Part shown: piece by piece, positions 44,364 to 57,967 of the stretch | Numbering within the stretch: the stretch's first letter is position 1 | Layout of the letters: the number at the start of each line of letters is the position of its first letter | Program-made: the position numbers and the translations under genes | Assembly (NCBI GenBank): GCA_963978545.1 | Contig: OZ021732.1 | Location: 27,558,123-27,622,122, forward strand | Origin: Linyphia triangularis | Taxonomy: Eukaryota > Arthropoda > Arachnida > Araneae > Linyphiidae | Length of the DNA: 64,000 bases | Direction of reading: 5' to 3' | The notes under the pieces: model-generated | Database searches by the model: none | What the model was told of the DNA's origin: nothing | The model's input: only the letters and a program-made list of their open reading frames with translations

Positions 44364-47300
44364 TTACCATCATGCAATTTTTTTTAACCTTTTCACCTTT
44401 CCCATATACACATATACCTAATTGGGATATTATAACATTCTTGAATCCTCTTCTATGTTACCTACAACCAATATTTGTTGTCGAATAGCTTAAGAAAAGA
44501 ACTTTCTTAAGATGAAGAAATACCGAAAATACTTGGAAAAGCTATATAAAAAATAACTTCTGTATCGGGTGACCATCTTATTATCAGTTCTCACCTGACT
44601 TAAGTGATCATTATTTTCACCGTCTAACTAATTTTTTACCATGGAAAGACAAAGTAATTCATTTTTTTTAGAGAGACTATGAAATATCCATGTACCAAAG
44701 AAATGATTACTGTATAGAACTATAAATTATGCAGTTTTGAATATGTGATTCGAAAAATGGGTTATTTTTAAACAAAATTTTCAAACTACTTTTTACCTTG
44801 AATTCGGAATAAACATCGAAAACCCACTTTAACCTAATAAGGTATGTGATCGAGTTATTGCGTAAACAAAGGAGGGTGACAAATGACCTCTTTAACAATT
44901 ACAATAACTATGATTCAAATTAAAACAATGTATCGTATTAATCACTTAGATAAAGCTAGCCACAGCAGAAACGAAACTGTGAATTTTTTTTCTTCTTCCA
45001 AACCCAACTATTTTTTATTGCAGTTTTGTTCAGCTATTGCGTCCTTCTGTTCCTTTTTTTTCAATTGAAGGTAAAACGATGTGTACAGCAGAAATTACAA
45101 CAAACAATTATAAAAGAGATAATAGGACAATCTTATTAAAGCAAAAATATATCCGATTTCTGTTTTCAGTTTTTTAAAAGATGACCTAAAAATTTATAAA
45201 TTATAGTAATTAAAAATTTATAAACACAAACCGCTTAAAAAAATTGGCATCCCCTTATCTAGAAAATGAAGACAATTTAAATTGAAACTGATTTCTCAGA
45301 AAACTTAATTATAAAGGTTTTTCGTGTCATTTCGTATTTAACTTACAACACAATTTCACAGTATGCACAAAGGGATCTCCTTTTATCTCCCCCCCCCCCC
45401 TTGCAGCTATACCCTACCCAAAACATCAACTTTATAAAACCATTTAGATCAGTACCATTTCATTTTGTATTTAGAATTGACACCTTAAAGTATTATCTTA
45501 ATTACATAAACTAAAACAATTTCGAACAGATTGTTTTCATAAAACAATAATTTTGTGGTGAAAATAATCTAGAATTTATCATACCAAATTTATAAAAGCG
45601 ATTTAATAAATTGAGATTTTGATAAAGACAGAAATATTTAGATTTTTGAATGCTCAGGAAATATCAAAAGATATTTTGTTTAGAAATCAATGTAATGGAG
45701 GTTGTGCATGACGAGGAGGACGTCACTATTAATTCCTTTGCACGGGAATAAACTAAACTTATATTGTGTTTAACTAATGCAATGTAAAAAAAAAAAAAAT
45801 ATCCAATCCATTTCTAAAGATGTTCAATTTGATTGATCATAAGCATGTCACAAGTATTGTCATTCGATATAAGCCTACCCCTTATAACGTTATACCTGAT
45901 AACATTGTTTACAAGGTCCATACCAAAAGATAATTCGCAGTACTAAAAGATATTTTCTTTAGTAGTCAAAGTAACGGAATTCTTTTCAGTTGTAGATGGC
46001 GAGAAACGATTCTTTTTAATTCAACATTGATTTTAAGTTTCCATAAATGAAATTTTATGCTATCGAAATGAGAGGGCTGGAATCAATTGTCAAAGAGTAT
46101 TATTAAGTATTTTTGTTACAAGTATTCTTATCATTTTAACTATATACATGTAATGATAAACCTATTTTGTATCGTCTTTTAATTTAATTTTATCCTTTTA
46201 AAGTCCTTCTTAGTTCCTTTTCCCGGTCATCGCTTGAAGTCCATTTTTCCCTCGTTCGACATAATTAATATTCAAGAATCTGTATTGCGTAGTTAGAATT
46301 CAAAGTTCTCACCATTCATTTTTGCTGACTAAATGAAAATCCATCCATTAGAGTTCCAGTCTTCCGTGAGAAGACTAAAATTAATATATATTCTAATGAC
46401 AATTGCTGATCTATAATGACTTGTTCCTCCATTTTCCCAACTAACTAAATAAATGTTTTCGTCTGCTCTTAAAAAGACTATTTAGTGACTGGATACATAC
46501 GCTTATTGTATATTTAAGAAAATATTTACGAATTATACGCTTCATTTGTAAATATAATTGGAACAAAACATTTATATTTAGATACGGATATTATATATTT
46601 CCCGGATCCCGCGAGTTGGCTAAGGGGAAAGCACAAGTAAACAGCTTTGGACCAATTGCTGCGTATAGAAAAAGATCGGAATCTTCGTAGCCCAAATTCA
46701 GCCAATTAGCCAGCAGTTTTTGTTAGCAGAATGGTAACTACTTCAAACATCCAATCACAAATTTTCTAAATGTATTTTATGCAAGAATTTCCAAATTCAG
46801 CAATTCAGCCAATCACAATATATCTTTCGAAATTTGACTAATACAACTGGCAACAGAAAACAACTTGGATTCGCTATATTTGGTTTTCTTTATTACAGTC
46901 TACAGAAACAAATTATTGCCTATTTAAAACGTATTGATTTAATATTTACAATGATGCAAGATGTGTACATTTCTTTTGGATTAGAATTCCGGGAACTCTC
47001 TTTTTTATACAATTAAAACAAGCCAGATTTGTTTGGATTCGACAAATAACCACCACATATTTATTATGAACGTTTTCCGGATACATGGCTATAATAACTG
47101 AGCACGGAATTTCTTTTAAGAATATTAAGGTTTCTATGCTCACATTCACACCGATTGAATAATAAATACTTCAGCCATTGCAGATAAACAATTTGACTGT
47201 TATTTTTTAAGTATCGTTAAAAGGATTATGCAAACATATGATTGCTAATATTGCTTCGTTAAGAAATTTCGATGTGCAGCTTTAATAGTTTTGGCGCTTC

Positions 47301-47409
47301 ATACAAAACCAGTCCATAAATTTCAATGGCTTTCTGAAATAACTTATCTTTTTTTTTTTTTTTTTTAAATATATCTACGAGAGTGTTTATTATTATTGTT
47401 TTCCAAAAA
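44364..47409. other. Intergenic DNA, no gene recognised
   Basis: AT-rich, with a C run near 45,391-45,400. Short open frames lack family motifs or splice context. Two similar stretches near 45,666 and 45,949 ('aaaagatatttt.tttag') suggest a small diverged duplication. Confidence 0.35.
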
Positions 47410-47414
47410 CGTTC

Positions 47415-47552
47415 TGTATAAAATCGTGAACTGTATTAAAATAAACAACACGTTTCAAATCACATAAGCATCTCATTTATTGTATTGGGAATTCGGGCTT
47501 ATGTACAAAGGTTCGCCGCCAGAGGCGCTATTGATGTGCGCAGGCGCAAACA
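47415..47552 (-). repeat. 3' LTR of the BEL element
   Basis: Identical to 53499-53636, preceded by CGTTC. A G-rich tract (TGTGGGGCGGCA on the minus strand) adjoins it inside the element. Confidence 0.95.
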
Positions 47553-47711
47553 TGCCGCCCCACATTGCAATGTTTACATTCAATCAATTGTACTCCAATA
47601 GTTAATCAAATGTAATATAAAAAGGACACAATAAAAATGTATCAATAAAAAACTGCATATCAAATTACACATTACTTAAAAAGGTTATCCGTATAAAATT
47701 ACAATTGCATT

Positions 47712-50700
47712 TCAGTCCTGCATAGGCAGCAAACAAACCTTAGAAATTCCCCTAGAAAATGTACTATATTGGGTTTTTACCTGAACTACTCTGATTTTGC
47801 CGTCGCTTCCATCTTTGGTACTTATAATACGGCCTAATAACCATTTATTGGGACGAAGATTTTCCTCAACAAGCAATACCAAATCACGAATTTTCACGTT
47901 ATTTTTCTCAAATTGCCATTTTGATCGTTGTTGCAACTGATCTAGATAATTGCGATGCCAACTCTTCCAAATCAATTGCACAACTCTAGTTATCTTTTGC
48001 CATTTACTTAATCTATTTTCATTTATATTAACTAAATCAGGCTCAACTAGAGTGCTCATTTGTCTTCCGATGAGAAAATGGGCGGGAGTCAATACCTGAA
48101 AGTCATCTACACTAGCAGATAAGGGGCTAAGTGGTCTGGAATTCAAAATTCCTTCTATTTGTGTTGTAATGGTTAGGAATTCCTCGTAAGTTAAATTATG
48201 ACCACTCACTGATCGCTTAAAAATGGACTTAAATCCCTTCACTGCAGCCTCCCACAAGCCACCAAAATTGGGAGATCTAGGTGGGATGAACTTCCAAACT
48301 ATGCCCTCGGAAGACAAAAACCCGGCCAGTTGCTCATCAGGCTTTGTAACCAATCCATGAAGTCTCTTTATTTCTCAGTCGGCTCCAACAAATGTCATCG
48401 AATTATCAGAGTACAATTTGGCACATCTTCCACGGCGTGCAATAAACCGTTTCAGAGTCGCTATAAAAGAATCAGATGTTAAATCCGTAACTATTTCAAT
48501 ATGCACAGCCTTAGTTACAAAACATACAAATATACATACATAGATCTTATGGAAAATTCCTTTTCTTTGATTGCGGTATCTAACAGAAAAAGGTCCACAA
48601 AAGTCAACTTCTGAACAATTAAATGGAAAGTCTGGCACCACTCGTTCTCTAGGTAGATCACCCATCAACTGCTTTAAACTTACTGGATTAGCTTTAAAAC
48701 AAATTACGCAGTCGTGGACAACTTTGCGACAAATAGAACGTCCACCTAATGGCCAAAACTTCTCCCGCACAAAGCTCAACAATCCAGTAGCACCAATGTG
48801 CAAATACTTCTTATGAACAAATCGGATTATTGATAATGTAAGAATATGACCTTTGGGTAATATAGCAGGATGTTTCCTTAAAAAATTAAGATTGCTATTA
48901 CTCAAACGACCGCCTAATCTCAAAACTCCATCACCATCTAGAAACGGGTTTAAACTTTTTAACTTACTCTTAGGTGAAATACTTTTACCCAAAAAAAGAC
49001 TTCCGATTTCCACCGAGAACTCCTTTTGCTGAGTTGCTTTTATTAAGTAGTTTTCTGCCTCGTTGATCTCATGAGCTTCGAATGGGCCAGTCTTTCTCTC
49101 AGAAACATTTCTAGCATTATTTACAAATCTAAAAATATAACTCAATATTCGAAGAACACTTATATAATTATCACGTAAATTAATTAATTCATGCAAAAAA
49201 TTATTTACAATAACACTAAAAACTGGTAAGTTATTTTCTGAAATACTTCCTCGGAAAAAAGTTCTAAGTTCCGATTGAAAGTCCTCACGTTTGTCAGCAA
49301 CGGTGATACTTCGATTTGGATAGTCACTTTCACTGAGAAACACCGGTCCATTCCACCAAAGGGTTTGACTTAACAATTTGTCAGGATCGACACCTCGAGA
49401 TACCAAATCTGCCGGATTCTGATCCGTACCCACATGACGCCACTGAGGGATATATGTTTGTTCTTGAATTGTGGCCACCCTGTTCTGCACAAAGGTCTTC
49501 AGATCTGATGGTTCTTTATGGATCCAAGATAATACAATCATTGAATCGCTCCAGTAATACGTTTGTGTCACTGTAAGCTTTAAGGCTGAAATGACCTTTT
49601 TCACCAATTTTGCCAACAGCACTGCGGCAAGCAATTCAAGCCTTGGAATAGTAAGGCTTTTAAGTGGTGATACTCTAGACTTGCTTACTATTAATTTTAC
49701 AAGTGACCTGCCAGCTCTATCTGTAGATTTGCAATACACCACAGCACCGTAACATCGTTCTGACGCATCAGCAAAGCCATGGATTTCCACGGACACCGCC
49801 TGCACAATCACAATGCACCTGTCTACCTCGATGTTGTTTACGCTCCGAAACCCCGCCAGGATCTGTTGCCATTCTTTGCATTCTTCCTCTGGTAACTGCT
49901 CATTCCAGTCGATTTTGAGACGCCACAACCTTTGCATAAAGATCTTGCATTTTGAGATCACTGGACCAACGACACCTAAAGGATCAAAGATTCTAGCTAT
50001 TGTGGACAACACAGCCCTTTTGGTGCAAGGCTGATTAGGATCAACTGTTACTCTAAATGTGAAACAGTCTTTTATTGGATTCCATAATACACCCAATGTT
50101 TTAGTTTCACTAGAATCTCCAAATTCATAATCTTCCTCGGGTCTCTGAGATAGGTCCGGGTGGTTCGCGCACCATTTATGCAATTCCATCCCCGCGCTCT
50201 TCAAGATCGAAATAAGCTCTAGTTGCATTTTCTTGGCTTCCGAAAGGGTTTCAGCTCCGCTTAACACATCATCCATATAGAAGTCATTGCGAAGCACAGA
50301 CGCCGCAACTGGAAGGTTAGACTCTTCATCAGTGGCTAACTGTCTCAGAGTTTGCATTGCCAAGTTTGGAGCACACACTGTTCCGTAAGTTAACCTAGTT
50401 AGCTCATAGATCTTGGGTTGGTCATTTACATTGCCTTTCCACAGTATCCTTTGAAGACAATGTTGGTTAGGATGAATCAAAATCATGCGATACATCATTT
50501 TGATATCTGCTGTTACTGCATATATGTGCTTTCTGAACCTAATCATCAGCGAAAATAGCTCGTCCTGTATAACACCACCATTATACTGGATTGCATTGAG
50601 CGATAGTCCATTTGAAGTTTCACTAGAACAGTTAAACACTACGCGTAATTTTGTGGATGTTTTCTCTGGTCGATAAACGCCGTGGTGAGTCGCATAGTAC

Positions 50701-53123
50701 GCAACATCTGGCTCGTTTTTCTCGGACACCTCTCTCATATGACCAAGATTCTCGTACTCCTTCAAGAACTCACAATACAATGTCAAGTAATCAGGATCCC
50801 TTGACAATCTGGCCCACAGCGAGTTCAATCTTTTGAGAGCAATCCCTTTAGACAATCCCAAGCACTTTGGGTCGTTTTTAAGGGGCATAGTAACCACATA
50901 TCTACCTTGCTCATCCCTGAAGCGTGTCCGCTCAAAATGTTTCTCACAAATATTAGTCTCGCTACTCTGTTTTAATTCCTCATTTACGTTTTCAATTTCC
51001 CAAAATTTTTTGAGAGTTTCCTCTAAATCCTTTCCACGAACCAATCCGCAATGCATTTTTGAAGGCTCGACTAGGGGTACGCTGCCGCTCGCGACATATC
51101 CAAAAACTGTATTTTGAAATAGTAGTTGGCAATTCTGTGAACGTATCTGACCAGGTCGCAGTAACTCATAAAAAATTTCTGCGCCTAACAACATATCAAT
51201 TTTACCCGGTACGCCAAAACTATCGTAGGCCAATGAAGGAACCGATTCCAAAATATTAACATTAACTTCGAGCGGCTTATTAGGTATAAGGTCGGTGATC
51301 TTTTTTACAACCAACAATGATAATTCCCGCTCGTAATTTTGTTCTAAATTAGTAAGTGTAACAGTAACACTACCGTTGACTGTCATACAGGTGTCATTTA
51401 GGCAAGATATCACAGTGTTTATTTTCTCACGTTTTAGTTGCAACTTATCAGCACAATCTTTGCTCATTATGCACGCTTGACTTCCAACGTCCAGTAAACA
51501 CCGAACACCCCTCAACTCACCACCCTTTCCGCGAACATACCCACGGACAGTACTCAATAAAACAGTCCTTGAATTCGCTTTAGAAAAATTAGTGGCCACA
51601 ATAGTAGTCGGGTGTTCACCAGGCTGGGAGGATACACCTACAAAACTTTCAGAGGTACCAATACCCTCTACCCTCTCATTTGTCTTTGGCAGTTCCTGAC
51701 TTTGGCCACTTTCCTTAGGGAAATGAATCATTTTGTTGTGCGGTTTTCCACAAAAACAGTTTCTATATCGACACTTCTTTACATGGCAGTTGGGTGCTAA
51801 ACACTTAAAACACATTTTATTTATCCTAACAACTTCCACTCTCTCCGAAACCGATAGAGTTCTGAATCTCGGGCAAGCATACAATAAATGATTTTCGTTG
51901 TTTCTACACAGAACGCACTTAGCGCTTCTTACTTCCGAAAGAAATGTTGTACTTTGGTGAAAACTCGCATGCTGATGACCCTGCACGTTGTCTGGAAATC
52001 TCCTTGTATCGGTTTTAGACAACAAAAAGTCAGTTTTACCATTACCTCTGGAAGACAGATATAAATCACACTCGCGTCCCAATTGCTGTGGCTCAAAAAA
52101 GGACTCTCCCTGGCGGACTCCAATGTGAGTCATGAGCTCGCGGTCCAAAGAATCAAAAATCTTATCGGAAACGATTAAGTCACAAAGTGAAGCAAAATCG
52201 TCAACTTTCCTCACCTGACAATAGTATTCAAATGCCGCGCTCAATCTGGAAGCAAATTGAACATAACTTTCCGATGATAGTTTGTGCGCCTTACGGAATT
52301 TATGTAAACATTCGCGAGGAGTGGGCAAAAACTCCCTTTCGATTAAGGCTTTTAATTTTTTATAGTCACCAATATCTTCAGTATTTACAGATATCAAAAT
52401 ATTACTAGCTCCTTCGCCAAGAATATTCAAAAGAATTTCCGACTTAAATTCCTCCGGAACATTTTTGTACTTAAACGCTTTTTCCAAAGATTGAAAAAAA
52501 AGGTTATAAGACTCTACACGTATTGGTGCCGGAATTGTTAGAGTTTTTACACATTTAATAAAGTATTCTAGGCCATGATTTGAAGATTGCGACTCAAGAG
52601 CAATTGTTGTCCCCTGGGATGAATCTTGGGTCACGTTCTGGGTTGGTTGGTTGTATTCAGATTATCTGGCGCCGTCAGCAACACGAGGGCTATAATGCGC
52701 CGAAACTTTCGTCATTAGACAAGCCAACATACATTTACAAACACCCATGCCTACGCGGGACTCGAACCCGCAACCTCGCGGTCTAGAAGCCAGCACGCTA
52801 ACCACTATACCGTTTGGTCGGCTCACGTTCTGGGAAGTATCTCTTCGAATATTTGCGATCTCTATCTCTCTTTCCAATTGCGCCAACTTAATCTTTTCTA
52901 TTTCTAATTGCAACTCATTATCAGATTTCTCAACTTCCCGTTTCTTTTCCTTAACCACATTCTCCACCACACTCTAAACAAAATTATTATTCGAAGCAAA
53001 AACGTCGCTACCTTCAATTAACCTTCTGATTTCGATGCTTTTGGCACCAACAGGGGCATCTATATCCAATTCTTCGGCAATAAGTCTCAACTCGTCTTTC
53101 CTTAGTCTAGAATTTAAAGACAT
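47712..53123 (-). pseudogene. BEL gag-pol with two stops and a SINE insertion
   Basis: The frame begins at ATG 53123. It meets an in-frame TAG at 52976-52974, is interrupted by a SINE (52643-52822) and runs open from 52634 to an in-frame TGA at 48377-48375. It then continues in the same frame to 47712. Visible parts in order: gag, Cys/His knuckles (CVLCRNNENHLLYAC and CFKCLAPNCHVKKC), protease (LLDVGSQ), reverse transcriptase (YMDD near 50,275), RNase H (FADAS near 49,780), integrase zinc finger (H-x4-H...C-x2-C near 48,700-48,810), the D residues in EVDFCGPF and YSDNS, then after the stop GLWEAAV with the triad Glu, and the C-terminal domain. No part of the integrase is missing. The lesions prevent a full polyprotein without readthrough. 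Confidence 0.92.
52643..52822 (-). mobile_element. SINE family A, full length, inside BEL gag
   Basis: Flanked by the 12-bp duplication TCACGTTCTGGG (52631-52642 and 52823-52834). On the minus strand it starts with a tRNA-like head (GCCGACCAAACGGTATAGTGG, A-box region; GGTTCGAGTCCCGC, B box) and ends with a CCAACCAACC tail. It is younger than the BEL element it interrupts. Confidence 0.93.
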
Positions 53124-53498
53124 TACTAAGGAAGGTTGAAGAGACTAAAAATTTTCAAATTAGACACTTTGAGTATCACAAAACTCAGCAGGACCTGAAA
53201 CACCGCTTTATACTAAAAATACACTTCATAAACTGTTCTCAAAGTCTCGAACCACAATATTAATAAAACTTGAAACACTAAAAACCATCAAAACTAGACC
53301 ACTATAATAAGTAAAACCCGAAACACAATAGCAGCAAAACTCGAAACACAATAGCAGCAAAAACACGAAACACAATAGCAGCAAAACTCGAAACACAACT
53401 CGTGGCTGCGAAATGCTCAATAATTCGCAAATCTCAGATAGCCTGAAACACCAATATAACTCGCAATATCGCTGGTTTGACTCCGGCTCGACGGACCA

Positions 53499-53636
53499 TG
53501 TATAAAATCGTGAACTGTATTAAAATAAACAACACGTTTCAAATCACATAAGCATCTCATTTATTGTATTGGGAATTCGGGCTTATGTACAAAGGTTCGC
53601 CGCCAGAGGCGCTATTGATGTGCGCAGGCGCAAACA
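53499..53636 (-). repeat. 5' LTR of the BEL element
   Basis: Identical to 47415-47552 and followed by the second CGTTC. The candidate primer-binding site begins immediately inside it. Confidence 0.95.
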
Positions 53637-53825
53637 CGTTCTACTACGTTGCTAAACTGTCACTGCTTAACGCGTCTTGACATAAGTAGTAGGATAATGA
53701 CGTCCAAAGTATCGTAGCTCATAAATAATCCAACGTTTTCAGTTTCATTGCACAATATCACTTTTCAAGGATTTTATTGATTATGCAGCTGAAATAGCTT
53801 TTTCTAGGGCATATTTTAAATGCCT

Positions 53826-53902
53826 CACTTTGAAGCGAGCGGAGCGAACCAAGCAATCCAGGGGGTTGGCGAGCGTTAGCGAGCAAGGGGAGGAGCCCCT
53901 TA
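53826..53902. other. G+C-rich tract of GCGAGC words
   Basis: The words 'gcgagcgg.gcgaac' and 'ggcgagcgttagcgagc' stand in strongly AT-rich DNA next to the BEL insertion. I cannot assign it to a family. Confidence 0.45.
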
Positions 53903-53905
53903 GTA

Positions 53906-55778
53906 TCTTATAAAAAGACAAGTTATCACCCACTAATACATCCAATAATTAGTTACTTCCAACCAGAATACAAAAGCTTGTTACGATCTGAATGGGATCT
54001 TCTACATTTATAAGTCTTTTTATGCATTGCTTGGCTTAAAATTACTTTTATAATTAAAAATAAATAAATTTTGAAAAGTAATATGTTAAAATAGAATTTA
54101 AATGTTTGTGGAGAATAAAAATGTTTCTGTGAACGAACAAATTAGAAATTCCGTGTATCCATGTTTAGAAAACAATTCTTGCATACTGTTTCTTAAAAAT
54201 AAAAAAATAAATGATTAATGTAAAAGATAACTTCATTGCATAGAGAAACTAAGCGTGTGGTAAGTCACACAACTTTCAATTATACTTAATACTGGTCACT
54301 GTATTTAAACATGACATGGAATTGGTGTAAATTGACGTTTTCGTTTTCATATTTTCATTACTTTAAAGATGGCCAGATAAAATCAATGGAATGTTGTAAC
54401 TAACCATTTCTGATTATATACATTTCAATCTGCTGAAAAAAGTCGTATTAAACGTTACTACATAAAATTGTAGATTTTTCAAAATGCTTATAAAACTACA
54501 CACAGGGTGTTCAAAAACCATTGCACGTCTTATGTATAATGGTAGATAACCAAAATTGTACAACAGAAAAGAAGGACCATTTAAGTAATATATTTATTAA
54601 ATGTACTTCATATCATTATTAAAAATTAAATGATTTAAAAACATTTAAATGATACTCACATTTTGAACCTAGATAATTTTTTAGAAAACGCAAGATGCAA
54701 ACGATTAAGAAAGTTGAGAAAATAGATATAATTACACGATGTAGTGTAGACTTATATATGCCAAAAAGAAAAGTGAAAGAATGATAACAAAAAATCTACA
54801 AGTGGCAAAAAAATTTAAAACAATGCAAACGGAAGTTTTAAATTTCAGATAGTAACCATGTTAAAAACTGATATGAATATTGATGGGGGGAAAAAAAAAC
54901 TTTCTAAGCTCTACGATTGGTTAGAGAAACTAAGTTAAGAGGGTTAAGAGTTAAGAGGGCGTATTTGCATACTGATACCATTCATTATTCTAATATAATT
55001 GTGTTATTGCATATATAATGGAAGTTTCCATACACGTGTTTCTGTATCTATCGGAAGTGAAAGAAACGTCAGGTATTTGAATAGGAATTACAGTAAAAAA
55101 GATTTGATAAGTGAAAATATTTTTCTTCTGATATTTTAAGCATGTATATTTGGAACTTGTATACAAGCTTTCCCAAAAAGGTTGTTTAGGGGTTTAATAC
55201 TGTTTAAAAGTAAAGTTATGCATTATTTATATTTGTCCTTTAACAAATAATATTTGAAACTTAGTAATTAATAAAATGTATCAATTATTTTACCATTCAT
55301 GCCAGAAAACGATACCTCTTATTATTTGGCCATTTCGTTGTAGTTACTAAAATCGCTAACAATTTATTGAAAATTTATGAAATTTGTTAAGACTCTGTCA
55401 TTTTTTAAAATGCTAAATATGGAAAAAATCGAGTTGTCTTTGAGACTTTTAAAGTTTGATTTAGTTTTAATATATATATACGACCTCTTATAATAAAAAA
55501 AAAATCTGTATACACCTGTAAAACACCTTTCGCGAATTACACATCTTTCACTTCAGAACTTACATGGAATTTGCCATTTACTAAAACATAACTTTATTAA
55601 AAATATATTTCTAGAATGTCCGAAAACATGAAATTTTGCGGCGAAACGTATTTTTGGTATCTAAATCATAAAAAAACCATTTATCTGAAAATATCGTTGC
55701 ATCTAATATTATAGCTCTGTATCACAAAAGTATGCATGACTTGTAGCATTCGATGCGGTACCTAAACTTGCAAACGCC
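53906..55778. other. Intergenic DNA with one repeat R fragment
   Basis: Apart from the R fragment at 54255-54365 nothing is recognised. The sequence is very AT-rich. Confidence 0.35.
54255..54365 (-). repeat. Dispersed repeat R, 3' fragment, reversed
   Basis: In complement it reads 'aatgaaaatatgaaaacgaaaacgtcaatttacacc' and 'gtataattgaaagttgtgtgac', the 3' portion of R. It is the only clear minus-strand copy in the window. Confidence 0.65.
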
Positions 55779-55788
55779 TCTCCGTCTA

Positions 55789-55969
55789 GGTCCATCTGAT
55801 GGCTGTGGGGTTAGCGCTCTGGCCTTGCGTGCTACCGGGTTCAAATCCCGGGTAAAGCATGGATGTTTGTTGTGGTTCGGAATCCACGTTAAGCTGTATG
55901 TCCCGGCCTGATTAGCCGTTACTGTGCATAAAAATAAGTCGTTGAGAGTACAAACCAACCAACCAAGCA
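55789..55969 (+). mobile_element. SINE family B, with target duplication
   Basis: TCTCCGTCTA flanks it (55779-55788 and 55970-55979). The tRNA-like head has 'atggctgtggggttagcgctc' (A box) and 'gggttcaaatccc' (B box). The body contains 'gtggttcggaatccacgtta', and the tail is CAAACCAACCAACCAA. It has a different head and body from family A but a similar tail. Confidence 0.9.
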
Positions 55970-56275
55970 TCTCCGTCTATAATTCTTATTTAAGATGTGC
56001 TGTAACTTTCTGCTTTGTTGCCTTTTATTGTTATTTACACCTCTGGACACTCTACGCCCTCTCCCTAAGCATTCAACAGGTGAAGGCTATCCCAATTGCT
56101 ATTACAGACCATGTGTATAGCTGACATTCCACTTTTGAAAAGATTTAACAACTGCTGCTCTTGAACATATTAACGATGAGGTGGTTTCCTTTTCCCCGTG
56201 TTCCGTGAAATTTTACTACTTTCAAAATTCATCAAATAACGATTTTTGTCTATTTTTCAAATCCATTATCTTCGA

Positions 56276-56420
56276 TTTTGTTTGTATGGGTCAAGAAAAT
56301 TTGCGGAGGGCTAATTAACCCAGTTGCCGTCATCTAATCGAGCTCAAACTTGGTAGATAGATTAGTTGTTTATGACAAAAAAAAATGTATTAAGTTTTTG
56401 GGGCTGTCATTAAAAGACAG
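56276..56420 (+). repeat. Dispersed repeat S, copy 3
   Basis: Contains 'aaatttgcggagggctaattaacccagttgccgtcatctaatcgagctcaaacttggtagata', close to the copy at 21,774. Confidence 0.65.
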
Positions 56421-56659
56421 CTAATTTCTTTTTCTCTCACAAACACATTACATAGAAAAATGTAACTCTTTGTTTAAATAACAATTCTCAACTTTGAAGG
56501 GAAAAAAAGAATGGAGATGGGGAGAGAGGCCTTACTAACATAGTTACGTTACTGGTTTTAACACAGTATAACTTAAGAAAATATATCATCGAACTTTCAA
56601 CTAACTGGTTAAGTGGAGACGTACCCGCTTGATGTCAAAATTTCCTTTTTTGACATCTT

Positions 56660-56825
56660 GGTTTGTACGCTGAATGACCTATTTTGTTTGCACAGTGTCG
56701 GATAATCATGCTGGGACCTACAGTTTAACGTGGATTCCGAACCACAACGAGCATCCATGCCTAACCCGGGACTCGAACCCGGCACATTTGGCATACGAAG
56801 CCTGAGCCCACAGCCATCACTTAAG
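56660..56825 (-). mobile_element. SINE family B, reversed copy
   Basis: In complement it has 'gatggctgtgggctcaggc', 'ccgggttcgagtcccggg', 'gtggttcggaatccacgtta' and a short CAAACCAAG tail. No flanking duplication is clear. A GATGTCAAAA/TTTTGACATC inverted repeat lies just before its tail end. Confidence 0.75.
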
Positions 56826-57720
56826 TAAATCAGGTATGTCGTATCAATTCAACCAGTAGTATTTTTTTTTTTTAAATTTTTTTTTTATTAATTCTTGATT
56901 TAACGCTTTGTAATGCAGAAACATGAAATGACTCTACCTCAAAATATATTTTGTATTTTTTAATTTATATAATAGAGAGTAGCGAATATATTAATACAAA
57001 GTCTAAGGTACTATTATGGTATTAATAACGATATTATTTGTAGGTCTATATTGCAGTTACTGAAAAAAGTTGTGTAAAAATAATTTATACTTTTTATTTG
57101 TCTTAAAATGTTAAAAATATAAGCAAAAGAACAAGTAGCATAAAAAAAGCTCTCTTCAATAGTATTTAAACTGTTCAAGGAATTTGTGTACCAAATTTTA
57201 GTTTATTATCTTTGATAGGTTCTGAGAAAAAGGTACAGTACACCAAAAAAAAACAGAACGATGGCTATATCTTTTGTTCTAATTGTTGAAATAACAAACA
57301 AAAGGTACCGTTGTAAATCGTGGAAGGTTTTTAATAATTGTATGTAGTTTTTTTTATCATGAGGGGTCATCTACATATTAAAACAGAACCAAACTTTAAA
57401 AAGCTCAATAGCAACCTCATAATATTATTCCATATTTGGATTCAGCATTAAAAAAGAATGCGAAATACAAAAATTCGTAATTTTCTAATGAATGGTTTGT
57501 AATTTAAATGATAAAAAGAAAATGATAAATTAATGTTAAAAAAAAAAGTTGGTTTTTTGGCCATAAATACTTAAATAATTAATATATTTCAGTAATTTTT
57601 TTTTCAAAAGGTAGTTTGTAAATGGCCAAACATAAATAGCAATCATCTTTTGAATCAATTTCTTTTTTAATAATTAATTATTAATTAATAAAGCAATTAA
57701 ATTTTTTTTTTAATAGAAAC

Positions 57721-57754
<34 letters not shown>
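57721..57754. repeat. T run
   Basis: About 28 or more T residues inside the Tc1/mariner-type element. Confidence 0.85.
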
Positions 57755-57757
<3 letters not shown>

Positions 57758-57967
57758 TTCATTAGATTTACCATGTTCTAAAACCCCCCATAATTTTTTT
57801 CTTTCCATTTTGACTATTAGTTCTCGATTTTTTAGAGAAAATGTAAAAAACGCTCACTTTAAGGGACCGTATAGTAGACGACTTTTGAAAACTATCAAAG
57901 ATTAATTCAAGGTAAACTAGAGGTGTGGAAAATCGCATAACGTTCAATTATCGTATAACCAATAGTT

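Larger units (their letters stand above)
47415..53636 (-). mobile_element. BEL LTR retrotransposon, full length but inactivated
   Basis: Identical 138-bp LTRs (47415-47552 and 53499-53636) are flanked by the target duplication CGTTC (47410-47414 and 53637-53641). On the minus strand the LTR starts TGTTTGCGCC, ends TTTTATACA and contains AATAAA. TGGTCCGTCGAGCCGGAGTC directly after the 5' LTR is a candidate primer-binding site matching a tRNA 3' end. It belongs to a different lineage from the two Pao-like copies. Identical LTRs argue for a recent insertion despite the coding lesions. Confidence 0.95.

Noticed and set aside
52730..52822. tRNA gene (cloverleaf-like A and B boxes on the minus strand)
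   Set aside because: It is the head of a SINE with a CCAA tail and a 12-bp target duplication. The same applies near 60,130, 55,800, 56,780 and the truncated copy near 33,610.
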